From: Limnephilus marmoratus
Lineage: Eukaryota; Arthropoda; Insecta; Trichoptera; Limnephilidae
Length of the DNA stretch: 64,000 bases
Assembly (NCBI GenBank): GCA_917880885.1
Contig: OU862916.1
Coordinates: 52,674,831 to 52,738,830, forward strand
Direction of reading: 5' to 3'
Below are positions 42,010-51,870 of the stretch, piece after piece. A program made the translations under genes and the position numbers. Position 1 is the stretch's first letter; each line of letters starts with the position of its first letter. The notes under the pieces are model-generated. The model saw nothing but the letters and a program-made list of their open reading frames with translations. It made no database searches and was not told the DNA's origin.

Positions 42010-42585
42010 CTTTACACCCCGTTTAATGAAAAGGAACACCTAAGCAGGCTCGATTGTTGATTCCGGAGAGAGATGAAATCAGTAACATAGTTACAGTAGG
42101 AAAGGATACGTCGGAAAGAAACGGAATATCAACTCGTAACAATATTCATGGAATTCCACAATCATCACTCCTTCGTTTCTTAGATGGTTGCCTATTCTTT
42201 TATTTTGTTCATCACATTTGTTTTTTGAACTGGCGCCCTTCGTTAGTTTAATCATGAACGCATTTACTCTAAATTCATTCTCGTGTTCATTGCATAAAGT
42301 TTAAGTTTAACTTGTGACTTCATAATCATTGACTTAACTTTCTAGTACTTAAAGACCAGACATGCCCTGATATGATTTTTGTTATTTGAAACCTGTACAT
42401 ATATAATTTAAATATGTTTAACTTATCGCCCCATTCAAGAAACCTGTTTATTGCTTTCATATTTGTTTACAGGATTGATGTTTATGCTACCTTCTAATTA
42501 ATTACTTTTTTTTAAAGGACATTTTTTATTATTATGTTACAAGAAATGTAATATTTCGCTTTCTTGAGTAAGTACAGAGTATAGT
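42010..42585. other. no recognisable feature
   Basis: AT-rich, may be a retroelement 3' UTR continuing from the fragment before, but no tail is visible. Confidence 0.3.
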
Positions 42586-42769
42586 AGTATATATAGGGTG
42601 TCCCAAAAGAAAGTTGATATTTGTTTTGCTTTCTGTGTGAACGCAACTTTTCCGAGGGGCGCGGGGGGTATGTCATTCAGTAGTCTGGCTCTTGGGAATT
42701 TAGTCGCTATGAAGCATTTCTCGGGAGCGACTGCGCGTTGTGCGTGCGTGAGTTTTACAAAAATGGTGA

Positions 42770-43420
42770 TTAGGTGAGGTTTTCGTCAATTCAATAATGC
42801 GCCAAGCATTCCTCTTATTCGAAAATGGGTCAAAAAGTTTGAAGAGATCGGTACAACGCTGGCAAAACCAAAATCCGGGCGACCAAGGTCATCGGGAACG
42901 GTAGAAAACGTAGAGAGTTAGCCTTTTCGTGACGACTCAAGCTTTTAGATTCGGAAGCGCGCAAGTGCTTTAAATGTGCGTAGATCATCGCTATCATCAT
43001 TACGCAGCATTTTGCACAAAGACCTAATGCTGCACCCCTACAAACTTACTGTCTGTAACCAAAGAACATGGTTCCAGCAAAACGGAGCAACATTACATAC
43101 ATCCAATATGTCTCTGCCACGAGTTCGGGAAATTTTCCCTGGTAAATTGATCTCCAGAAGAGGTGACATAAATTGGCCTCCTCGTGGTCCTGACCTAACC
43201 CCTTTGGACTTTTTCCTGTGGGGTTATCTCAAATCTAAAGTGAACGCCAAAAATCCGACTTCCCTGATGCAATTAAAAGAAAATATCCGTCACAAAATGG
43301 CAGCCATCACGAAGCCTACCTGACGAGCCGTTATAAGAAATTTTACTCTTCGATTAAATGAATGCCGCGAACGTGAGGGTTTACATTTGGACGATATTAT
43401 TCTTCAGAAATAAATTCCCA
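42770..43420 (+). pseudogene. mariner-type transposase relic
   Basis: N-terminal part in one frame: PSIPLIRKWVKKFEEIGTTL with GRPR, the helix-turn-helix and AT-hook-like region. After a stop and a deletion, residues of the catalytic part follow from about 43030: WFQQNGATLH, REIFPGKLISRRGDINWPP, GPDLTPLDFFLWGYLKSKV. The usual QQDGA has Asp replaced by Asn (N), and the region with the first catalytic Asp is deleted. It cannot be active. The FFLWGYLK block is typical of this Tc1/mariner subgroup. Confidence 0.85.
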
Positions 43421-43442
43421 GATTGTGTATTTTAGTATTTAA

Positions 43443-43850
43443 CTAGCTGGTTCCCGGCATGCGTTGCTATGCCATTTAATAAAGAAATTGTTTCTAACTG
43501 CGTGTCCTTTCCCATTCATCCCGTTCCCCTTCCACCTCCCCTTCCTCTCCCACGTCCCCTTCCCCTCTCACGTTCCTACTCGCACCCCCCTCCCGAGTTC
43601 CCCTTCACCCTCACGGGTTCACAGGATACATTCAGTCCCGGTACATTAAGTTTTCAAACAGCTCGCGTGCCACCTATTGCAATTTTTTAATAAGAATTTC
43701 ATAATGTCAGAGCTCACCAGTAATTTTATACAAACCATGTCCTGACAAAAACGAATACATCAAAAAAAGGATAATCAAATTTTGTGCGGTCGTTCGGAAG
43801 TTATTCGCGTACATACATTTCGGCGATTCATTTTTATTTATATAGAAGAT
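43443..43850 (-). mobile_element. Helitron Hel-1 nested in the mariner
   Basis: The minus strand ends with GGCAT-agcaacgc-ATGCC, gggaaccag, CTAG, T. The 5' end is tctatataaataaaaatgaa followed by tcgccgaaatg. The interior has the C-rich minisatellite and gtcctgacaaaaacgaatac. It is the copy that best shows both ends: 5'-TC and 3' hairpin plus CTAG-T. Confidence 0.85.
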
Positions 43851-43888
43851 AGATAGAAGATAGATAGATAGATAGATAGATAGATAAA
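43851..43888. repeat. (GATA)n microsatellite
   Basis: About nine gata/agat units next to the Helitron 5' end. Confidence 0.9.
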
Positions 43889-43981
43889 TAAACATTTTTT
43901 CGATAGAACCCTTACTTTTTTAAAAATCGATCCACTAAATATTAACTTTCTTTTGTACACTGTATATAAATTAGTGAAGAA

Positions 43982-44461
43982 CTAAAATCCTGCTTTACAA
44001 GACCCTTATACGACCTGTTCTTATGTATGGTTCGGAATGCTGGACAATCAGTAAGGGTGATGAAGGAGCCCTAGAAAGTTTTGAAAGGAAGGTGCTGCGA
44101 AGGATTTACGGCCCAGTCTGTGATAATGGAGAATGGCGTATCAGATACAACCAGGAGCTATACGATCTTTACGAGGACCCTAATATCTCCAAGGAAATCA
44201 AAACTGGAAGACTCATGTGGGTTGGACATATCCAGAGAATGAGCGAAGGAGATATTCCAAAGCGAATTATGGATGGTGGGGGTCGGAGAAGAGTTGGAAG
44301 ACCAAAGCTTCGATGGCTGGATGGAGTGGTGAAGGATGCAAGCACCATCGGCATCCGAAACTGGCGCAACGCAGCACAACACCGACAGTCATGGAGGCAG
44401 GCTCTGCTGGAGGCCAAGACCCGACCTGGGTTGTAGAGCCACAGATGATGATGATGATATA
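43982..44461 (+). pseudogene. RTE-type LINE ORF2 C-terminus with (GAT)n tail
   Basis: Open plus-strand frame from 43982 (TKILLYKTLIRPVLMYGSEC, W) to a stop at 44434. Motifs: FERKVLRRIYGPV, RLMWVGHIQRM, RRRVGRPKLRWLDGV, RNWRNAAQHRQSWR. This C-terminal block is characteristic of a group of insect LINEs that I associate with RTE. The 3' end is cagatgatgatgatgatata, a short-repeat tail without poly(A), as in RTE elements. 5'-truncated; RT palm motifs absent. Confidence 0.85.
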
Positions 44462-44464
44462 AAT

Positions 44465-45970
44465 TAGTATATAGTATAGTAGTAATATTTTTAATTTTGT
44501 TCCAGCAATTTAAGTATAAATAGCTTTTTTAAGGTATTTATATTCTTCTCCATTTTTAGGTTACCTGGGAGGAGATTATATATGTGTATGCTCTCGTGGC
44601 CAATGCTTCTCTTGCCACTTTCAGTCTTGACAGTGTTTGTGTACAATTTATTACGTTGTTTAGTATAAGGTTTGTGTACTTACGTTTTTATAAATGTTGT
44701 GTTTGTGTATAAGTGCATTTTGTAGATTAAAAGGCATATGTTATATTCGTACAATGTTCTTATGTGGTAATATGACATACAATAATTCAATCATGACAAG
44801 TAACCCATTTGTCAATAGAATCAATGTTATAAAAATAAATAAGACGTATGAATTTGAAAAATGTATTAAACGTGTTTTTCAAGAATATCGCAAGATATCA
44901 AATATCCTGAAGGACACTGTACATCTTTTGCAGAAAGTATACGCTCACCCTGTGCGGACAAACATGGCAAGGCGGTTCCTTCAAACGCTGAATGGCAGCA
45001 AATTACGACGAAGAATATTGTATGAAATATGATTCAATAAAATTCTTGTTTGTTGATTCATTGCTATTCGATACTGCAAAGGGTTGTAATATTTTCAGAG
45101 ATCACGGCCTGAATTCATAAGAAGATCATCCCCGTATCGAATACAATAAAAGCAAGACACTCTCATCTAAATTTCCATTCAATTGTGGCATTCTAGGCTG
45201 ATCTAATTTTTCGCCGTTGGGTGAAAAACACTTGGCGCGTGACAAGAATATTACAGATTTGATTTCTGCTATCGAGGGCTGTTTCAAGATTCATTTTTCA
45301 TCGCTTCGCACCCGTTGAATATTTATCAGATTCGGGTTTGCTTTTTAATGTCGGAATATTGTTCAATTAATTATTTAAATTCGACAAACGAAAATGGCGC
45401 GAATCGTGAAAAGGATTCGAAATTGTCCGAATTTTGGAACTGGAATAATAAAATGATAATTTAAAGAAGATACTTTTTGGGTCCGGTCGTAAAAACATAC
45501 TGTGGACTTATTAGATGGGAATCAATAGGTAAATATTTGTTATTTTTGGCTATTTTGGGGTGTACTATGTCTGTAATGGAGACAACGTGACAATTTAAGT
45601 AAGTTTATTTAAAAAAACCAAATGGGTATATATTTGTTTCGTGCGTGGAAGTTGGTAATTTAAAACAGTAATGTCTCGAATCAAAGAATACAAATATTTG
45701 TGTATCTGTATTTTTTTATTGAACTGATAACAATATTTGCATGCGACCGTTAGCCATACTGGTTCTACCCCTGAAGGAATCCATTACGCAGAAAAATCCT
45801 CACTGAAAAGTGTGCAAAATTTCATAAAGACGTATCAAAATTCTGCTGTAAGGAATTGGAAAAGGAGTTGGGATGATTTGATGAATCTTCAATATCAACA
45901 ATGACCTTTCTCTTGTTTTGAATGTCAAGTGTGCAAAATTTCATCAATCTCTCAGTGTTTTTACGGTGCA
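44465..45970. other. no recognisable gene
   Basis: A 112-codon frame at 44694-45032 (ending LQTLNGSKLRRRILYEI) has no family I know and lies in AT-rich DNA; codon use is not distinctive. The remainder looks unique. Confidence 0.3.
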
Positions 45971-45974
45971 TCGT

Positions 45975-46250
45975 TTATTATCAAAATCAAAATCAAAATC
46001 ATTTATTGTACAAAATTTACATTTAGTACAAAAGGTATAACTTATAGGTACCTATATCCTATTTCTTCCAGTTAACCTAAAATGTTGTACAGATTTGAAC
46101 ACAAATGAAATATAATATATTTCATTACATATAAAGGTGGTGTAATACATAGTGAATATGTTTTAATTTTTTATATAAACGTAAACATAAAAACAGTTGT
46201 ACCTATGTGAGGTATTCACTTAATGTGTAATGAGACCTGTTCAGAAGGAA
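45975..46250 (-). mobile_element. LINE 3' end with TTTTGA-type tail, copy 2
   Basis: caaaatcaaaatcaaaatca at the left is the reversed tail; the rest matches 10237-10505 closely (aaggtataacttatagg, gtacagatttgaacacaaat, gagacctgttcagaagga). Confidence 0.7.
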
Positions 46251-46361
46251 TTATCACCACGCTACGCACATGACCGTGTTGTGGTGGATTAAACAACTGT
46301 AGGTTTTGTATAAAAAATGAAATTCAGGCCGCCTGCCGCGAAATCTCTCTACATAAATAGA

Positions 46362-46700
46362 CTAGCTGGTCCCCGGTATGCGTTGCAATGCCATTCAAAG
46401 AAATAAATTGATTCTCCCTGCATGTCCTTTCCCGTGCGTCCCATTTCCCTTCCACCTTCCCCGCCTTCCCCTCCATCCTATCTTCCGTTCTCCTTTCCCC
46501 TGCCTTTCCTCACCGCCGCAAAAATATATGAAACACACACATTTTCATTTATATAAATTTCATAACGCCAGAGCTAACCATTACATATAGAGGATATATG
46601 TTATTCTGATGTTTGAGCTATATTATTGTAAATTTTCATTAAAATCCATTTAGTAGGTTTTGCGTGAAAGAGTAATACAAAGAAAACTTAATGTATTTCT
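46362..46700 (-). mobile_element. Helitron-like element with Hel-1 3' end
   Basis: Minus-strand end GGCAT-tgcaacgc-ATACC, ggggaccag, CTAG, T. A short C-rich interior, then tcataacgccagagctaacc and cgtgaaagagtaatacaaag as in the copies at 5829 and 38844. The far 5' end is diverged. Confidence 0.7.
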
Positions 46701-46704
46701 TTGT

Positions 46705-47790
46705 CTTAAAAAAAATTACTTTTCTGTGAACACACCAGGCCCAGTTGTTTAGGCCCAGTTGTTTCACAAAAATCCTTGGCCATTCACCGCTAATTGGTTT
46801 CTTTGAAATCTAGGCGCATCCCAGCGTTTTAACAAATTTTAATAAGCTGACAAGTTTAACAGCATGTTTAGTTGTCCTCTTCTGCTGATCACAATTTCTT
46901 CAAAAGATGGAACGGACTTAAAATCGTCATTCAACGGGAACCTTTAAAAAAAAATGCGCTGAATTTCCATTTGATGACGACGTCACATTTGAATTTCTGC
47001 GAAACTACCAAATCTTAGTGTTACATAGCCATGAGAATGTCTCCCAGTTACATTTTATTCCAATAATATCTTTCGTAATTTTTACATCCAATACGTAAGA
47101 AATATAGACGGAAGCATTTCAAAGGCTGGAAAAATCTCTCAGCTATCATTTTCTTTTAATCTCTCGCAATATCAAGAACTCCGACAAATGTTATTTTTAT
47201 TTTGAAAAGTTCTCCGCGAGGCTTCCTCAGATTACATTGAAAGTAAGTGTCGCCAGTTGAACTTCCGAGCGTTTAGATACAGCCTTTAAATTGGTATTTC
47301 ATGGCCGCGATAAAAGTTGCGAGACGCCATCTAGCGGAATATTAAAACAACTTAATGTCCAAAACGGTTTTGCGGTGTAAATTAAAAGCAACGTTACAGG
47401 GGCACAGGAGTTTAAAGGATACTTTTATTTGATTTATCGCGTTTTTAATTCATTATTATTATAACCACAATTTGTCCATTTTAATGGTCTTTATAATTCC
47501 AACGGAAAATGTTTCATGTGATAAATGTTAAATTCCTTGTAAAACATTAAAAATAAGACATTCCACGTGGCTACATACAACTTAAGAGCGTTTAACCAGC
47601 CAGCGGCCGAAAATCCACATTTCATCGAAAGTCGTTCTTACGATCGTGCAGGGCGGTTACAATAAGAAAGATTAATTATTCTCCGTACCTGCTTTTTAAA
47701 ATTATAACTCTAAATCGATTTTATTTCATTCCAAATTTGCTTTAATTTATACCTACATCCAAAAATGCTGAAAGGCGTGATGATAAAACT
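46705..47790. other. no recognisable feature
   Basis: Less repetitive than the surroundings, no ORF above noise. A short duplication ggcccagttgttt occurs at 46737-46763. Confidence 0.4.
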
Positions 47791-47799
47791 ATTAAAATA

Positions 47800-48285
47800 A
47801 TTTACTTTTTGTAATTATTTTTTGATTATAATTATTTATCATTTTTCAATAATGTCTAAGTTAAATAAGAATGTAAAAAAAATCTGAAATATATTAGTTT
47901 GTAAATGAAATAAATACACAAACGGGCCAATTTTCATCAAGAAACACATGTTCGGATATATTTTTTAATGATTTTATTTAAACTAAAATCAAAATTCTAA
48001 AACATGCGATACCCAGATAATGCATTGATTTATTTTACCGCATAATTATATGATTTGAAATAGGTGTGGTATAATACAATATCTTTTTTGAAAATTTAAC
48101 AATTCTGCCGCCGACCTATGGTATAACCTTATTATACTAAAAACAATTTTTTTTTTCAAAATTTAAAACATGCGAATGCTAGATAAAAGAACAATATTTC
48201 GAAATCCATTTATAATTTTTTGTGGAAAAGAATCAATACGTCTAAAATCTGATTTAAAAATGACATATTTCTGGTTTTCTCTGGT
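47800..48285 (+). repeat. repeat G, copy 2
   Basis: Matches 33965-34450 over about 480 bp (roughly 85% by eye), including ggtgtggtataatacaa and gataaaagaacaatatttcg (agataaaagaacaatctttc in copy 1). Confidence 0.7.
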
Positions 48286-48289
48286 AATG

Positions 48290-48915
48290 CCCTCTTTTCC
48301 ACTAGAGCGCTTTTTGCCACAATATGGCACCATTCAAAATACCTCGTATTGCTTTGCTGCCAGTTTTTGGCAAAATTTCCACAGATGCTTTATATTTTTT
48401 TTCAATTGTTCCATATTAAAACTAGGATGTATGATTTTTTTAATGTCGACGGAAAATATTCAAAATGGTCACCAAAAAAAATCCACGAGCAATTCGCGGA
48501 AAAAGTTAAAAATCGATCTGTCGCTCGAGTGGTTAAACTATTTTTGAAGTGAAACTTCCTTAGCCTTGTTTGCCATTCGAAATTCGGATGAAGCGGAAAT
48601 GACGCATACAGCAACTGCAAAGCATTATACTCCTATCAAAGCTCCAATTGGTTGAGATATAAAACGGAAACGAAGCGAGGTCTGCGCTCATTGGCCTGCT
48701 CACTGCGCTTTGATTATGACCTCACTTTTCAAGGCTCCTTGGTTCTTCATAGTTTGAGATTGTTTTGGTAAAGTTTCGCTTCTTCCGCGTGTTAACTGCA
48801 CTCAATTTTTCGAACTTAGGTCGTACGTATGTAAATATCCACATATGCTAAACTAGTGGGACCCTGATAACCCCTCTTTGGTGGTATATTTTGAGGATGG
48901 AGGAATATGCACTTG
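48290..48915. other. no clear feature; distant repeat E words
   Basis: 48545-48610 has gaagtgaaacttccttagcc and gaagcggaaatgacgc, remote relatives of the 24308 tandem and repeat E. Frames at 48170-48552 are chance openings in repeat G and its flank. Confidence 0.35.
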
Positions 48916-48920
48916 ACGGC

Positions 48921-48990
48921 CTCCGTGGTTGGTGAAATATGAATCTCAGGTTACGGGCCCAAATCCCAGTGCGAGAAATTAAATTTCATT
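48921..48990 (+). mobile_element. tRNA-like SINE head
   Basis: gcctccgtggttggtgaaat, atgaatctcaggttacgggc, ccaaatcccagtgcgag. A-box and B-box positions fit a tRNA-derived SINE; the B box is decayed (ggcccaaatcc). Confidence 0.5.
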
Positions 48991-49512
48991 TAATTAATAT
49001 GCGTTATTTCTCACAAGGGGTGTTGTGCTGAATAAAAAATAAGAAGAAAATATAGGCAAAAAAAGCATTTTTTGAAAAACCATAATTTTTACCGGCCGCC
49101 TCACCTCTCTTTCCTTAAAAAAACATTAATTTATATAGTTTATTCGAAGATTAAATTTTGATTGAACAATCGATGGTTTGCAAAATAACGCATTTCATTA
49201 ATAATTAGAAGTAATAATGTAAGAGAACATAAAGGATTATAAAATAATATTTAATAACGAAGTAAATATATTATAATAACAAGAAGTAATTATTAATAAT
49301 ACGAAGTTGTTTTTCAGAATTAGAACAATTCATCGAATTTCAAAGTTAAACAACTGGCTAATAATGATATAATACCAGAACTTCAACAGAACTTGAAAAA
49401 GGATATCTGGTTCAAATTCTGTGAAAAATTCCGTCCTTATACTCAGGTAATCCATAAACGATAGCACTACCATAATACTGTTTTTATTTTAGGCATTAAC
49501 GAAATCTTACCT

Positions 49513-49669
49513 TTTTTTTGGTATTAGTTTTTGGGGTATTATGCCGTGTGATGGACACTGCAATGCTGTCCGAAACATTGGCTAAAGAAGGAGGTAGCGC
49601 AACACGGCATAATACCCCAAAAACTAATAACAAAATAATTTTTGGCCGTGAAAATCTAAAATCGTATCT
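49513..49669 (+). mobile_element. small PLE-like relic with hammerhead-like remnant
   Basis: Flanked by a perfect 12-bp duplication gaaatcttacct (49501-49512 and 49670-49681). Inside, a perfect 27-bp inverted repeat (49523-49549 and 49602-49628, attagtttttggggtattat...) encloses TGATG, GGACA-loop-TGTCC and GAAACATTGG at 49549-49580. This is the hammerhead-like order with the core shortened (CUGAUGA lost to GUGAUG). Confidence 0.6.
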
Positions 49670-49691
49670 GAAATCTTACCTGTTTACCTGT

Positions 49692-50136
49692 TAGTCCAGT
49701 CAGCCTGTGTTTTTAGATGGAACTAAATAGTATAAAGCTAATTTTTTCCCCATCGACTACTACCATTTAGACAAGTGTTTAGCAAAAAGTCCCCGCCCCT
49801 ACCCCCCTTGCTTCCCCCCCTGTGCCACCCCAAACATGAAAAGTGTAAGGGTTTCGTAAATCGCTTCTATCTCGATTACTAAACGACATATCGGATTGCA
49901 TTTTTTTATTTAATCTCTTTGCTGTAACATTGTCTACAATTAATGTCCAGTTAACTTTCGTCGTGACTTTTACCGTTTGTTTGTAATTCGTATGATAAGG
50001 TAAAAATTTGTATATTTTTTGGCAAGTAATTTTACTTTTTGTCACATAACTTTTTACGCCGACATTTTATGAAAAAATATTTCCCACAAAAGTTGTATCC
50101 CCTATTATTACCTTTAAAATGATATAAAATAATACT
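49692..50136 (+). repeat. T2 left terminal inverted repeat
   Basis: About 445 bp, reverse complement of 53968-54408. Shared blocks: aactaaatagtataaagcta, ccccatcgactactaccatt, acgacatatcggattgcatt, taccgtttgtttgtaattcg, cccctattattacctttaaa. A few indels, mainly in homopolymers. Frames inside it are not genes. Confidence 0.92.
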
Positions 50137-50448
50137 TACTTTGTTGGAGATCCAGCGAGATTATCATGGCGGGTTCGGTCGAGGTGGGGCCGGCCGGCAC
50201 GGCGTTGCAATGCAAATATTGTTGTATAGTGAGAGTGTTTTTTTATCTTTAAGGTACACTATTGCTATAAAACTAATCGAGTCTCGGTGAAACCTAAATT
50301 CCTCACTTTTTAAATTTATTTCAAATAATAATAAGTATTCAGCGAAAATAGGTATTTTAAATAGTTTTTGGTTTGAAAATGCATGTAATATTTTTTAAAG
50401 ATGTTATTTTAGAACAAAATAATTGCGGTCTCTTAATTTTTTGATATC

Positions 50449-51641
50449 CTAAACTTCCATGAGAAGTTCTTCATTTTCCTCGACTTCAACCAAAGTTACA
50501 TTGCTGCATGATCCGCCACAGCTCCCGCACATTTCTGTGCAATGAAGTGATGCTTTAAAGCAGCTACAATTATTTTTGCAAGCCTTTCTGGAGTTGCAGG
50601 AAACTAAGTTTATAACTTCTTCAGGTGCCGGTGGTTTTTTTGAGTGCACTGGGTACAGCATGTTGTCAGTTAAAATCCATCCCCAGTCCGTAGCGCTGAT
50701 TTCCTTATCTCCGATCCATTTTTGAATCTGATAGTATGTTCGATAGGCGTGTTGTTCAGCAGCACCAGATGTTGGAGGGAGGGATGCCATGTTAAATTTG
50801 GATTTTAATGACATTTTTGCAACAGCTTTAAGGTACATTGAATATCTACTGTCATTCAGACTTGCAGACCTTGTGCATCCATATAGTTTCAAGACAAAAG
50901 CCTCTCCTACCTCTTTGGGAATATTTTTGTCTGCCTGTTTTTCATAAAACTGTAAAACTTTTGTGGGGAGATCATTTGATGAACTTAGCAATTTGTACGC
51001 GTTAATTTTGCCGTTGCCGAATAAATAAGACGTGGTATCACATCCTGTGAAGCATGCAAAAATAATAGCGCATCCTTCATATCACCAATCTCTTCACGAA
51101 TCTTGCTGATGTCATACGTTGATGGTGTGCCAGAGGGTTTGTGAAAGAATAGTCGCACATTTTGACACTCTGGTAGCCCTAACAATAGAACGAAAAGATC
51201 AGTATCCTGTCCGACAACAACTACAGGCCTCCCACTTTGAATCTGGGAAACATCTATTGCTCTTCCGACCACTTCAGTATCTGCATCTTCCTCCGCCACA
51301 ATGGTTGAAATGTTTGCTTCATTAAGCTTTTGAGAGGGCTGTTCAATAAGCTGGCTTTTGTTTTTTGGATTTGCCAAAAATTCATTTTGCTTCACAGAGC
51401 ACTCCATATTAACGTTGAATTTCATTTCTAGAGATGTTTTTTTACTTCTCCGCATATGTTCGACCCCTTTTGTGGTGGGATAGTCAGGATACCCATCGAA
51501 CACAACATGACAATCTTTCCCATACCGTTTCATTACAGTGTCAACATACTTCTCTATGATGCTGCTATATGTTACTTTGTCAGGCCAAATAACACTGTGC
51601 CAAAGATACCCTCCATCTACTACATATATTTTTGGGGGCAA
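50449..51641 (-). pseudogene. T2 XPG/FEN1-like nuclease with C-terminal CXC zinc domain
   Basis: Two frames, joined at about 51049 by a single missing base. First part: acidic residues of the XPG/FEN1 nuclease fold at Asp9 (VVDGGY), Asp49 (FDGYP), Glu117-Glu118-Asp119-x-Asp121 (EEDAD), Asp146/Asp148 (QDTDLF). Second part opens with FTGCDTTSYLFGNGK, giving the last Asp. Then a helical segment, PPAPE, and eight Cys: C132-x5-C-x3-C-x-C-x6-C-x3-C-x2-C-x3-C162 of the 180-residue frame, followed by an acidic end. Structure-specific DNA cleavage during transposition is an inference. Start unclear because of the insertion upstream. Confidence 0.8.
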
Positions 51642-51649
51642 CTAACTAA

Positions 51650-51870
51650 ACTAACCATCACGCCGTTTCCCCGCAGGGGTAAGCAGAGAGGACGGACCGC
51701 CAAACAACTCGGTCTTGGCACATTACTCTTTACTACTCGTTTACATTCATACAATGTCTCATACATTCTCTTCTATTATTCTGACTCTTGACATGGCCCG
51801 ACTCAAGTATCTGATTCACTTGGTCGTGCCATGTCTTTCTTGGGCGTCCTCGACTTCTTTTTGGGAGCAA
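51650..51870 (-). mobile_element. retroelement scrap interrupting the T2 gene
   Basis: KRSRGRPRKTWHDQVNQIL on the minus strand and ccccgcaggggtaagcagag on the plus strand are marks of RTE-like LINE ends and a repeat common in insects. The T2 reading before (EKWTVSNE) and after (PPKIYVVDGG) is typical of the transposon protein, and a stop lies between. It is therefore probably an insertion; exact borders are unsure. Confidence 0.5.

Larger units (their letters stand above)
42593..43966 (+). mobile_element. Tc1/mariner-type element, broken, with nested Helitron
   Basis: Left end tatagggtgtcccaaaagaa/agttgat (42594 on); right end attaactttcttttgtacac/tgtata (43941-43966) is its inverted partner, diverged. 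TA flanks fit. Between, a transposase relic at 42770-43420 and a Helitron (43443-43850) inserted before the right end. Without the Helitron the element is about 960 bp. Confidence 0.8.

Noticed and set aside
44694..45032. 112-codon ORF as a host gene
   Set aside because: No recognisable domain, no splice context, AT-rich composition equal to the surroundings.
49779..50045. ORFs inside the T2 terminal repeats (also 54071-54352)
   Set aside because: Both are the same non-coding TIR sequence read in opposite orientation, and the frames do not continue into the gene.
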